Part shown: positions 8,587-17,263 of the stretch, in pieces
How positions within the stretch are numbered: the stretch's first letter is position 1
Layout of the letters: each line of letters begins with the position of its first letter
NCBI RefSeq assembly: GCF_030433895.1
Contig: NZ_JARUXE010000004.1
Location: 105,914-169,913, forward strand
Length of the DNA stretch: 64,000 bases
Origin: Arthrobacter sp. PsM3
GTDB lineage: Bacteria > Actinomycetota > Actinomycetes > Actinomycetales > Micrococcaceae
Direction of reading: 5' to 3'
Notes under the pieces: generated by a model
Database searches by the model: none
Told to the model about the DNA's origin: nothing
What the model saw: the letters and a program-made list of their open reading frames with translations, nothing else
Program-made: the position numbers and the translations under genes

Positions 8587-9210
8587 ATGGACTTCGGCAA
8601 CGCTCAAAGCTGGGGGGACGCGATCTATTTCTGGATCATCCCGGTGGTCATGGGCGACGCCATTTTCCCGCCCATACCGTCCGAAATGGTCGTCATCTCA
8701 GGCGGCGCCCTGTCCGCTGTCGGGAGGGCCAACGCCTTCTTTGTGGTGCTTCTCGCCACGGCGGCGTCCTGGCTCAGCGACCTCCTGGTGTTCCAGCTCT
8801 TCAAACGACGCCTGAGCCATGCCCTGGACCGCTGGCGATGGGGCCGCACGTTCCACGAGGTCGTGCACACGGCAATCGGGAAGGCCGGCCGGTCCACCAC
8901 CTACGGGGCGATCATCGGGGTCCGTTTCATCCCCGGTGGCCGCCTGGCGACGACTGCAGCGGCCGGCATCGCCAACGTCTCGACCCGCGGATTCAGCCTC
9001 TGCGCCGCACTCGGCGGCTTCCTCTGGGCCGTCTGGTCCGTCGGTCTGGGCTATGTCACCGGTGCCGCCACCGGGCTGCCGTTCTGGGCGAGCTCCCTGA
9101 TCGGCGGCGCCCTCGGAATCGTGATCGGCGCTGTCGTCGGCCTCGTTGTCACGCGGCGGCGCGGCCGCTCCCCTGTTGTGGACGGTCCCGAAGAGGAACT
9201 GGACTTCTGA
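8587..9210 (+). CDS. DedA/VTT-family membrane protein
   Basis: A 207-residue inner-membrane protein of the DedA (SNARE-associated, VTT) family, whose members affect membrane homeostasis and are linked to lipid scrambling. Seen here: a re-entrant-like segment MGDAIFPPIPSEMVVISGG, the family's Arg/Gly motif GVRFIPGGRLATTAAAG, and C-terminal hydrophobic helices ending in a basic stretch TRRRGRS. The conserved F-x-R-F-x-P-x-x-R pattern appears as VRFIPGGR. It appears to be a single-gene unit; the promoter hexamer 6 nt before the ATG suggests a leaderless mRNA. Confidence 0.85.
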   Translation: MDFGNAQSWGDAIYFWIIPVVMGDAIFPPIPSEMVVISGGALSAVGRANAFFVVLLATAASWLSDLLVFQLFKRRLSHALDRWRWGRTFHEVVHTAIGKAGRSTTYGAIIGVRFIPGGRLATTAAAGIANVSTRGFSLCAALGGFLWAVWSVGLGYVTGAATGLPFWASSLIGGALGIVIGAVVGLVVTRRRGRSPVVDGPEEELDF

Positions 9211-9227
9211 ACCGGCCGGGCCGGAAC

Positions 9228-9533
9228 CTAGACTGGCGCCCAGCGGCCGCGGTTGCGGCGGAGCACCATCAGGTGACCGGTCACCGCAACGCGTTCGACG
9301 GCGTCGCGCATCATCGCCGCCGATTCCAGCGCCTGGCGGTTCTCGCAGCTGTAGGAGGTGGGCTCGACGAGGAAGCGCAGGTTCAGCTGCGGAACCCCGC
9401 CGGCGAGGTCGAGCTGGTTCGCCTCTACGTGGTGCCGCGTCTCCAGCGCCTCGACAGCCGCGGCCATGACGGCCTCCGGCGGGTTGCCCGGCTTGAGCCC
9501 GGTGATCTTCAGTCTGGTCTGGAACGACGGCAT
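9228..9533 (-). CDS. Small conserved-looking protein of unknown function
   Basis: A 101-residue protein that I do not recognise. It starts MPSFQTRLKITGLKPG, has alternating charged and hydrophobic stretches suggesting a small alpha/beta domain, and ends in a basic tail HLMVLRRNRGRWAPV. It has no membrane segment or signal peptide. The start at 9533 is supported by TAGGCT (minus strand, 9546-9541), 7 nt upstream. The longer open frame back to 9626 is Arg-rich and unlikely. It is convergent with the DedA-type gene and divergent from the nickel permease. Confidence 0.6.
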   Translation of the reverse strand: MPSFQTRLKITGLKPGNPPEAVMAAAVEALETRHHVEANQLDLAGGVPQLNLRFLVEPTSYSCENRQALESAAMMRDAVERVAVTGHLMVLRRNRGRWAPV

Positions 9534-9604
9534 AGGCTCAAGCCTAAATGCATTGCGTGCGCCGGCCGTCCCCGCAGGGTCTTGGCAGCGGGGGCCCCTG
9601 CGCC

Positions 9605-9610
9605 TACCCT
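9605..9610 (+). promoter_or_regulatory. -10 hexamer upstream of the nickel permease
   Basis: TACCCT lies 8 nt before ATG 9619; there is no ribosome site, so a leaderless or near-leaderless mRNA is likely. Confidence 0.4.
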
Positions 9611-9618
9611 TACGCACT

Positions 9619-10728
9619 ATGAGCAACCTGTGGCCTGTAGCTCAGCCGGAGCGGACCAAACGCAGCCGCTGGGACCGCCGGGACAAGGTCCATCTCGCCG
9701 GCATCACCGGCTTTGTCATCCTGCTCAATACCGTTGGCTGGGGCGTGCTGATCCTGGCCGTGGTCCCCCAAAATTTCTCCCTGGGCCGCGCCGGTGTGTT
9801 TGGGGCCGGCCTCGGCGTCACCGCCTTTCTGCTCGGCGTGCGGCACGCATTCGACGCCGACCACATCGCCGTCATCGACAACACCACCCGGAAGCTGGTC
9901 GGCGAGGGAAAGGCCTCGCTGGGGGTGGGCTTCTGGTTCTCGCTGGGCCACTCGAGCGTTGTTTTCGGCGCGGCGCTGCTCCTGGCACTCGGCGTGAGGG
10001 CACTGGCCGGCACCGTACAGAACGAGGACTCGGCCCTGATCCAGGCCCTCGGTATGCTCGGCAGCGTGGTGGCTGGCATGTTTCTGATTCTGATCGGGCT
10101 GATGAACCTCGTCTCGGTCATAGGCATTGTCCGGGTGATCCGCCGGATGCGGACCGGGGACTTCAGCGAAGCCGAGCTTGAGCAGCAGCTCAATAACCGG
10201 GGCTTCCTGGCCCGGCTGCTCGGTGGATCGATCCGGCGGATTGCCAAACCCTGGCACGTCTATCCGGTCGGCCTGCTGATGGGTCTGGGATTCGACACCG
10301 CTTCCCAGATAGCCATGCTGGTGCTCGCGGCTGGTTCGGCGGCCTTCTCCCTGCCCTGGTACGCCATCCTGGTCCTGCCGGTTCTATTTGCCGCCGGAAT
10401 GAGCATCTTTGACACCGCCGACGGCGTGTTCATGTCCAGGGCTTACGGGTGGGCATTCCTCCGGCCGGTCCGGAAATTGTTCTACAACCTGACCGTCACG
10501 GTTCTCTCGGTTGTTGTGGCGCTGGTGGTCGGCGTCATCGTGCTGTCCGGGTTGTTGGTGGACAAGCTCGGAATCGAGTCAGGGCCGGCAGCCGCAGTCG
10601 GGGCACTGGAGTTGGAAAACGTCGGCTACATCATCGTGGGCATCTTCGTGGTCACGTGGCTGGCTGCGCTCGCTGTCTGGAAATTCGGCCGGATCGAACA
10701 ACGCTGGAGCCCACCGGGCAGCAGCTGA
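9619..10728 (+). CDS. hoxN: HoxN/NixA/NicO-family nickel (cobalt) permease
   Basis: A 369-residue membrane protein with about eight hydrophobic helices. It imports Ni2+ (possibly Co2+) with high affinity. The signature in helix II is RHAFDADHIAVID, the H-x4-D-H motif essential for Ni binding. Two more family motifs are visible: LGFDTASQI and GMSIFDTADG. It lies just upstream of hypA-hypB and the hydrogenase genes, so its job is almost certainly nickel supply for the hydrogenase. A small hairpin and a separate promoter follow before hypA, so the two need not share one transcript. Confidence 0.92.
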   Translation: MSNLWPVAQPERTKRSRWDRRDKVHLAGITGFVILLNTVGWGVLILAVVPQNFSLGRAGVFGAGLGVTAFLLGVRHAFDADHIAVIDNTTRKLVGEGKASLGVGFWFSLGHSSVVFGAALLLALGVRALAGTVQNEDSALIQALGMLGSVVAGMFLILIGLMNLVSVIGIVRVIRRMRTGDFSEAELEQQLNNRGFLARLLGGSIRRIAKPWHVYPVGLLMGLGFDTASQIAMLVLAAGSAAFSLPWYAILVLPVLFAAGMSIFDTADGVFMSRAYGWAFLRPVRKLFYNLTVTVLSVVVALVVGVIVLSGLLVDKLGIESGPAAAVGALELENVGYIIVGIFVVTWLAALAVWKFGRIEQRWSPPGSS

Positions 10729-10765
10729 GGATCACCGGCGCATTGGAGCCGGAGATGGCGCGAAC

Positions 10766-10784
10766 GACACCCGACGGTGGTGTC
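10766..10784 (+). terminator. Weak hairpin between hoxN and hypA
   Basis: GACACC (10766-10771) and GGTGTC (10779-10784) form a 6-bp stem with a 7-nt loop, followed by CTTGCATT rather than a U-run. It could end the permease transcript or partially attenuate read-through. Confidence 0.35.
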
Positions 10785-10804
10785 CTTGCATTGCCGGAGA
10801 GTGG

Positions 10805-10833
10805 TTGTGTTTTTTTCGGCTCGCGCCTATCTT
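10805..10833 (+). promoter_or_regulatory. Promoter of the hyp-hhy operon
   Basis: TTGTGT (10805-10810) and TATCTT (10828-10833) are separated by 17 bp, placing the transcript start about 14 nt before ATG 10853. The leader contains the ribosome site AGGAAGGAG. No operator palindrome was seen. Confidence 0.55.
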
Positions 10834-10852
10834 GGCAGGAAGGAGCGCCGCC

Positions 10853-11182
10853 ATGCACGAACTCTCCATTACCCAGAGCCTTATCGAAGCCGTCCTCGAC
10901 CGAATCGGCGAGCGGAAGGTCATTGCGGTCAATGTGCAGGTGGGTCCGCTCTCCGGTGTCTTGCCGGATGCCATGCGCTTCTGCTTCGACGTCGCTTCCG
11001 CGGGCACCCCACTGGACGGCGCCCAGCTGTTGATCGACGAACCGCGCGGCCGGGCCCGGTGCAGAAACTGCCACGACGAATTCGAACTAACCGATCTGGT
11101 CCTGCTGTGTCCCTGCGGAAGCGCCGACGTCGAAGTCCTCAGCGGCCGCGAACTCCTGCTGATGTCGGTGGAGGTGGCGTAG
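10853..11182 (+). CDS. hypA: Hydrogenase nickel-insertion protein HypA
   Basis: A 109-residue metallochaperone that works with HypB to deliver Ni2+ to the hydrogenase large subunit. The N-terminal MHEL provides the Ni ligand His2. The zinc site is C70-x2-C73 followed by C86-P-C88, a C-x-C instead of the more usual C-x2-C. AGGAAGGAG sits 7 nt before the ATG. It is the first gene of the hydrogenase operon and ends four bases before hypB. Confidence 0.93.
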   Translation: MHELSITQSLIEAVLDRIGERKVIAVNVQVGPLSGVLPDAMRFCFDVASAGTPLDGAQLLIDEPRGRARCRNCHDEFELTDLVLLCPCGSADVEVLSGRELLLMSVEVA

Positions 11183-11185
11183 CAA

Positions 11186-12022
11186 GTGTGTACAACATGC
11201 GGATGCGGCGACGAGACGAACGTCAGGGTTTCCACCCTTCAGGAACCCTCCAGTGCACCCCTGCCCGGGCATCCGCACGACCACGGTGCGGACCACGAGC
11301 ACCCGCATCCGCACGACCACGACCACGACCACGTAACCATCCAGCTGGAGCAGAACCTGCTCGCGAAGAACGAGCTGCTCGCGGCAAGGAACCGGGGATG
11401 GCTGGAAGGCCGGGGAATCCGCGCGCTGAACCTGATGAGTTCCCCCGGCGCGGGGAAGACCACCCTGCTGGTCCGCACCCTCGCGGACCTCGGCGAGCGC
11501 CTGCGGGCAGGCGTCGTCGAGGGCGACCAGGAGACGTCGCTGGACGCGGACCGCATCCGTGCGGTCGGGCGGCACGTCGTCCAGATCAACACCGGAGCCG
11601 GCTGCCATTTGGACGCCGACATGCTCCGGCGCGGGCTGGACGCCCTGGATCCGGAGACGGGGTCCACGGTGTTCATCGAAAATGTGGGCAATCTGGTCTG
11701 CCCCGCCCTGTTTGACCTGGGCGAAGCTGCCAAAATAGTAGTCGTTTCCGTGACGGAAGGTGATGACAAGCCGCAGAAATACCCGCACATGTTCAAGGCA
11801 GCCGATCTGGTGATCATCAACAAGTCGGATCTGCTTCCCTACGTTGACTTCGACGTCGACGGGTTCCGGCGCAGGGCCCGTCAGCTCAATCCGCGCACCG
11901 ATTTCCTGGTCCTTTCGGCCACCACCGGCGATGGCCTCGCCGACTGGTATGACTGGCTCGGCGGAACCAGTTCCCGGTCAGCCACTCTGACTGGCTCTTT
12001 GACGGACACACTGAGCCCGTAA
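11186..12022 (+). CDS. hypB: Hydrogenase maturation GTPase HypB
   Basis: A 278-residue GTPase that stores Ni2+ and drives its insertion into HhyL. The N-terminus CTTCGCG is the high-affinity Ni site C-x2-C-G-C. Residues 29-49 are a His/Asp-rich nickel-storage stretch. The G domain has the P-loop SSPGAGKTT (about 85-93), the switch region EGDQETSLDADR, and the base-specificity motif NKSD. The start is GTG, directly after hypA, giving tight coupling. The C-terminal about 15 residues are Ser/Thr-rich and not conserved. Confidence 0.94.
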   Translation: MCTTCGCGDETNVRVSTLQEPSSAPLPGHPHDHGADHEHPHPHDHDHDHVTIQLEQNLLAKNELLAARNRGWLEGRGIRALNLMSSPGAGKTTLLVRTLADLGERLRAGVVEGDQETSLDADRIRAVGRHVVQINTGAGCHLDADMLRRGLDALDPETGSTVFIENVGNLVCPALFDLGEAAKIVVVSVTEGDDKPQKYPHMFKAADLVIINKSDLLPYVDFDVDGFRRRARQLNPRTDFLVLSATTGDGLADWYDWLGGTSSRSATLTGSLTDTLSP

Positions 12023-12043
12023 GGGCCTGCGAAAGAGGCAACA

Positions 12044-13102
<1,059 letters not shown>

Positions 13103-13128
13103 CACCCACGTCCAGACAGGTGAAGAAC

Positions 13129-14922
13129 ATGACCTCAACGATTCCAATGCCTTCCGGAAGCGGAACAGGTAACAACAATCTGGTGGAGATGGCGTGGGAC
13201 CCGATTACGAGGATCGTCGGCAGCCTCGGCATCTACACGAAGATCGATTTTGCCAACAACCAGGTGGTGGAGTGCAAGAGCACCTCCTCGATCTTCCGCG
13301 GCTACTCCATCTTCATGAAGGGCAAGGACCCGCGGGACGCGCACTTCATTACCAGCCGCATCTGCGGGATCTGCGGCGACAACCACGCCACGTGCTCCTG
13401 CTACGCCCAGAACATGGCCTACGGTGTGAAGCCGCCACACCTTGGCGAATGGATCGTGAACCTCGGCGAAGCCGCCGAGTACATGTTCGACCACAACATC
13501 TTCCAGGAAAACCTCGTTGGCGTGGACTACTGCGAAAAGATGGTCTCCGAAACGAACCCCGGGGTGCTGGCAAAGGCGGAGAACACCCGTGCAGCGCACG
13601 AGGGCGACCACGGCTACCGGACCATCGCTGACATCATGCGCTCGCTCAACCCGTTCACGGGGGAGTTCTACCGGGAGGCGCTGCAGGTCAGCCGGGCCAC
13701 CCGCGAAATGTTCTGCCTCATGGAGGGCCGGCACGTGCACCCGTCCACGCTGTACCCCGGCGGAGTGGGAACGGTCGCCACCATCCAGCTGATGACGGAC
13801 TACATCACCCGGCTCATGCGGTACGTGGAATTCATGAAGAAAGTCGTCCCCATGCATGACGACCTCTTCGACTTCTTCTACGAGGCGCTGCCGGGCTACG
13901 AACAGGTGGGACTGCGGCGCACGCTGCTGGGCTGCTGGGGCTCGCTCCAGGACCCCGACTATTGCAACTTCGAGTACAAGGACATGACCGAGTGGGGCCG
14001 GAAGATGTTCGTCACGCCGGGCGTCGTGGTGGACGGCAAACTCGTCACCACCGACCTCGTGCGGATCAACCTGGGCATCCGGATCATGCTCGGGTCCTCC
14101 TACTACGAGGACTGGGAAGACCAGGAAATGTTTGTCACCCACGATCCGCTGGGCAATCCCGTGGACCGCCGGCATCCCTGGAACCAGCACACCAATCCGC
14201 GGCCGCAAAAGCGGGACCTCGCGGAGAAATACAGCTGGGTCATGTCGCCGCGCTGGTTTGACGGCCAGGACAACCTGGCGCTGGACACCGGCGGCGGTCC
14301 GCTGGCGCGCCTCTGGGCCACGGCGCTCGCCGGGCTAGTGGACATCGGCTACATCAAGGCCACCGGCCGGAGCGTCCAGATCAACCTGCCCAAGACAGCA
14401 CTGAAGGGTCCGGTGTCCTTCGAGTGGAACGTCCCGCAGTGGAGCAACACCCTGGAGCGCAACCGGGCCCGCACCTACTTCCAGGCCTACGCCGCCGCCG
14501 CCGCACTGCACTTCGCCGAGAAGGCACTCGAGGAGATCCGCGCCGGCCGCACCAAGACCTGGGAGAGCTTCGAGGTTCCGGATGAGGCCATCAGCTGCGG
14601 CTTCACGGAGGCCGTCCGGGGTGTCCTGTCCCACCACATGGTGATCCGCGACGGGAAGATCGCCAACTACCATCCGTATCCGCCAACGCCCTGGAACGCC
14701 AGCCCCACGGATTCAGCCGGGACCGCCGGCCCCTACGAGGACGCCGTCCAGGGTCAGCCGATTTTCGAGGAGAACGACCGCGAGCACTTCAAAGGCATCG
14801 ACATCATGCGCACGGTCCGCAGCTTCGACCCCTGCCTGCCCTGTGGGGTGCACATGTATCTGGGTAACGGCCAGACCCTGGAGAAGCTGCACTCCCCCAC
14901 CCAGACCCTGACCGGCGAATAG
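13129..14922 (+). CDS. hhyL: Group 1h (group 5) [NiFe]-hydrogenase large subunit
   Basis: A 597-residue catalytic subunit. The two NiFe-binding motifs are RICGICGDNH (C79, C82) and DPCLPCGVH (C569, C572, H575). After H575 a 22-residue tail is expected to be removed by the maturation protease encoded downstream. The length and the L1 motif continuing as GDNHATCSCYAQNMAYG match the high-affinity actinobacterial group. ATG 13129 is chosen because AGGTGAAG lies just upstream; an in-frame GTG is at 13120. It follows hhyS by 26 nt in the same operon. Expected role: oxidation of trace H2 to supply electrons during energy limitation. Confidence 0.95.
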   Translation: MTSTIPMPSGSGTGNNNLVEMAWDPITRIVGSLGIYTKIDFANNQVVECKSTSSIFRGYSIFMKGKDPRDAHFITSRICGICGDNHATCSCYAQNMAYGVKPPHLGEWIVNLGEAAEYMFDHNIFQENLVGVDYCEKMVSETNPGVLAKAENTRAAHEGDHGYRTIADIMRSLNPFTGEFYREALQVSRATREMFCLMEGRHVHPSTLYPGGVGTVATIQLMTDYITRLMRYVEFMKKVVPMHDDLFDFFYEALPGYEQVGLRRTLLGCWGSLQDPDYCNFEYKDMTEWGRKMFVTPGVVVDGKLVTTDLVRINLGIRIMLGSSYYEDWEDQEMFVTHDPLGNPVDRRHPWNQHTNPRPQKRDLAEKYSWVMSPRWFDGQDNLALDTGGGPLARLWATALAGLVDIGYIKATGRSVQINLPKTALKGPVSFEWNVPQWSNTLERNRARTYFQAYAAAAALHFAEKALEEIRAGRTKTWESFEVPDEAISCGFTEAVRGVLSHHMVIRDGKIANYHPYPPTPWNASPTDSAGTAGPYEDAVQGQPIFEENDREHFKGIDIMRTVRSFDPCLPCGVHMYLGNGQTLEKLHSPTQTLTGE

Positions 14923-14932
14923 CAGCCCCGCC

Positions 14933-15898
14933 ATGCCTGGCGAGGACCGGCCGCGGCAGGCCGGCGACCGGATCGAAAGTCTCCTCGACGCCCTCGGCGC
15001 AGGCGGGGCGGTGGCCCGCGGGCGCGCCGAGGAACTGCTCCGCCAGGTGACGGAACTCTACGGCTCAGGGCTGGCGAGGATCCTCGAAATCCTCGGCGAC
15101 CGCGGACAATTGGACGGCGGAACGCTGGACGCGCTGACCGCGGACGAGCTCGTCTCCAGCCTCCTGGTGATCCACGGGCTGCACCCCCAGGACGTGGAAA
15201 CACGGGTGAGAGCCGCGCTGGAGAGTGTCCGGCCGTACCTCGGCTCGCACGGCGGCAACGTGGAACTTCTGGACGTCAGCCCCGAGGGCGTGGTGCGGCT
15301 GCGGCTGCTCGGCACCTGCCAGGGGTGCCCGTCGTCGTCGGTCACGCTCAAGTTCGCCGTCGAAGAAGCCATCGAGACGGCGGCGCCCGAGGTCACCGCC
15401 ATCGAGGTGGTCGAGGAGGACTCCCGCCCGGCAGTTCCGGCGGTGATTCCGGTGGAGGCGCTGCTGGTCCGGCTGAACCACCCTGCCGAGGCCGCGGCAG
15501 GGCACGGGCCGGGCGACACCGGCGGCTGGCAGGAGCACGCCGCCGGATCGTGGGAGCCCGTGCCGGAGATTGCCGGACTCGAGCCCGGCGAAGTTGCCGG
15601 CTTCCTGGTGGGCGGGTACCCGGTGCTCGCCTGCCGGACCGGGCAGGACGTCTATGCCTACCGCGATTATTGCCCGCGGTGCACGGCATCGATGGCCGGC
15701 GCCACCCTCCAGCGTGCCCTCGCCGCACCCGTCGGCGGCGGTCTGCTGCGCTGCCCCTCATGCCGCGGCCATTTCGACGTGCGGCAGGCCGGGATCTGCC
15801 TCGAGGACCGGAACCTGCATCTGGATCCCCTGCCTCTCCTGGTCCGGTCCGGCGTGATGTCCGTGGCCGTGCCGGTCGTTTCCGGACAGGGCGCCTGA
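14933..15898 (+). CDS. hhyE: NifU-domain protein fused to a Rieske-like domain (HhyE-like electron-transfer protein)
   Basis: A 321-residue fusion. Residues about 85-165 form a NifU C-terminal domain with C129-x2-C132 (LGTCQGCPSS). Residues about 200-315 resemble a Rieske fold: YRDYCPRCTASM, then LLRCPSCRGHFDV. In a normal Rieske domain the ligands are C-x-H and C-x2-H; here the four candidates are C247, C250, C274 and C277, all Cys, which looks more like a rubredoxin or zinc-ribbon site. It lies 10 nt after hhyL, and homologous genes accompany this hydrogenase group, where they are proposed to pass electrons to the respiratory chain. Its cluster type here is uncertain. Confidence 0.85.
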   Translation: MPGEDRPRQAGDRIESLLDALGAGGAVARGRAEELLRQVTELYGSGLARILEILGDRGQLDGGTLDALTADELVSSLLVIHGLHPQDVETRVRAALESVRPYLGSHGGNVELLDVSPEGVVRLRLLGTCQGCPSSSVTLKFAVEEAIETAAPEVTAIEVVEEDSRPAVPAVIPVEALLVRLNHPAEAAAGHGPGDTGGWQEHAAGSWEPVPEIAGLEPGEVAGFLVGGYPVLACRTGQDVYAYRDYCPRCTASMAGATLQRALAAPVGGGLLRCPSCRGHFDVRQAGICLEDRNLHLDPLPLLVRSGVMSVAVPVVSGQGA

Positions 15899-15899
15899 C

Positions 15900-16610
15900 G
15901 TGAGCCAGGGACGCAGCACCGAACCCGGCCGGGGCGCCGCCGCCCCCGGCGGGCTGCCGGTCGCCCTGCTGCGCAGGATCGCGTCCAGCCCGCCCGCGCC
16001 GCCCGCCGGCGAGCGCTGCGAGATGTGCGGGGAACCCATCCCCGGGGAACACCAGCACGTCGTCGACCTGGAGAGCCACGCCATGATGTGCACGTGCCGG
16101 CCGTGCTACCTCCTGTTCACCGACGCCACGGCCCACCTGCGCTACCGCTCGGTGCCGGACCGGTATCTGCACTTTCCCGATTTTGAACTGGGCCCGGGCC
16201 AGTGGGACGAGCTGGAAATTCCGGTGGGACTGGCATTCTTCTTCCACAGTTCCAAACTGGACCGGACCGTCGCCTTCTACCCGGGCCCCGCCGGCGCCAC
16301 CGAATCCGAGCTCCCGCTGGGCGCCTGGGGCACCGTGCTGGCCCGGAACCCGGCGCTCGCCCTGGCCGCACCGGATACGGAGGCGCTGCTGATCCGCGGA
16401 CCGGGCCCCGACCGGGCCCGCGCCGACTGCCATCTCGTTCCCGTGGACGCATGCTACGAACTCGTGGGGCAGCTTCGCCGCCGCTGGCGCGGGTTCGACG
16501 GCGGCCAGGAGGCCCGCGAGCAACTCGCCGCCTTCTTCGCGCGGCTGGACCGCCGCAGCCGGCCCGTGCCGGAAGACACCAGCGAGTCCCTGGCGGGAGG
16601 CTCCCCATGA
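15900..16610 (+). CDS. DUF5947-type hydrogenase-associated protein
   Basis: A 236-residue protein of unknown function found with group 1h hydrogenases. A probable zinc site is formed by C40-x2-C43 (CEMCGEPI) and C64, C66, C69 (CTCRPCYLLF). The rest is a mixed alpha/beta domain with the run VGLAFFFHSS and a C-terminal helical part rich in Arg. No signal peptide or membrane helix. It starts with GTG two bases after the NifU/Rieske-like gene and its stop overlaps the next start (ATGA). Position suggests a role in maturation, assembly or electron-partner docking; that is inference. Confidence 0.75.
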   Translation: MSQGRSTEPGRGAAAPGGLPVALLRRIASSPPAPPAGERCEMCGEPIPGEHQHVVDLESHAMMCTCRPCYLLFTDATAHLRYRSVPDRYLHFPDFELGPGQWDELEIPVGLAFFFHSSKLDRTVAFYPGPAGATESELPLGAWGTVLARNPALALAAPDTEALLIRGPGPDRARADCHLVPVDACYELVGQLRRRWRGFDGGQEAREQLAAFFARLDRRSRPVPEDTSESLAGGSP

Positions 16611-17263
16611 CCGAGCTGGCGTTCGCCGTCGTCGACATCCAGCCCGAGCCCTACGCGGCGGCACCGCAGCTGACCGCCCGGCTCAAGCTCACCGAGTCCA
16701 CCGGCGCCACCATCCACGCAATCGCGCTGCGCTGCCAGGTGCGGATCCTGCCGCAGCGCCGCGGCTACGCGGACGAGGAGGAACGGGGGCTCCTGGACCT
16801 GTTCGGCGAGCGCGGCCGCTGGCCCACCACGCTCAGGTCGTTCCTCTGGCTGCAGTGCAGCGCCATGGTGCAGGGATTCACGGGCAGCACCGAGGCGGAT
16901 CTGCCCCTGCCCTGCACGTTCGACTTCGACGTCGCCGCGGCCAAGTACCTGCACGCCCTCAGGGACGGCGAAATCCCGCTGGAGCTGCTGTTCTCCGGCA
17001 CGGTCTTCACGAAGGGGCCGACGGGATTCGGGGTGGAGCAGGTCCCTTGGCATCTCGAAGCCTCCTACCGGCTCCCGGTGGCAGCCTGGCACCGGCTGAT
17101 GGACCAGTACTTCCCCAATGCGGGCTGGATCCGGCTGGACCGGGAGGCACTGGCCGACCTGTCCCGGTACAGGTCGGCGCGCGGCCTGACGTCCTGGGAG
17201 GCCACCGTGGAGTCGCTGCTGGCGGATGCCGCGACTGGTGTGGGCGGAGAGCCGCTCCCATGA
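16607..17263 (+). CDS. DUF6084-type hydrogenase-associated protein
   Basis: A 218-residue soluble protein without a recognised activity. It begins MTELAFAVVDIQPEPYAAAP and contains conserved-looking motifs FLWLQCSAMVQGFTGSTEADLPLPCTFDFD in its middle (about residues 80-110, partly shown as key words WLQC and LPCTFDFD) and a C-terminal segment PVAAWHRLMDQYFPNAGWIRL. Two Cys (in WLQC and LPC) are the only obvious candidate metal ligands. It is linked to both neighbours by ATGA overlaps, so it is made in step with them. Genes of this family accompany group 1h hydrogenases. Confidence 0.72.
   Translation: MTELAFAVVDIQPEPYAAAPQLTARLKLTESTGATIHAIALRCQVRILPQRRGYADEEERGLLDLFGERGRWPTTLRSFLWLQCSAMVQGFTGSTEADLPLPCTFDFDVAAAKYLHALRDGEIPLELLFSGTVFTKGPTGFGVEQVPWHLEASYRLPVAAWHRLMDQYFPNAGWIRLDREALADLSRYRSARGLTSWEATVESLLADAATGVGGEPLP

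Noticed and set aside
8178..10181. A 667-codon plus-strand open frame across three genes
   Set aside because: It overlaps the pseudouridine synthase, DedA-type and nickel permease genes in another frame and is Arg/Pro-rich without a recognisable domain.
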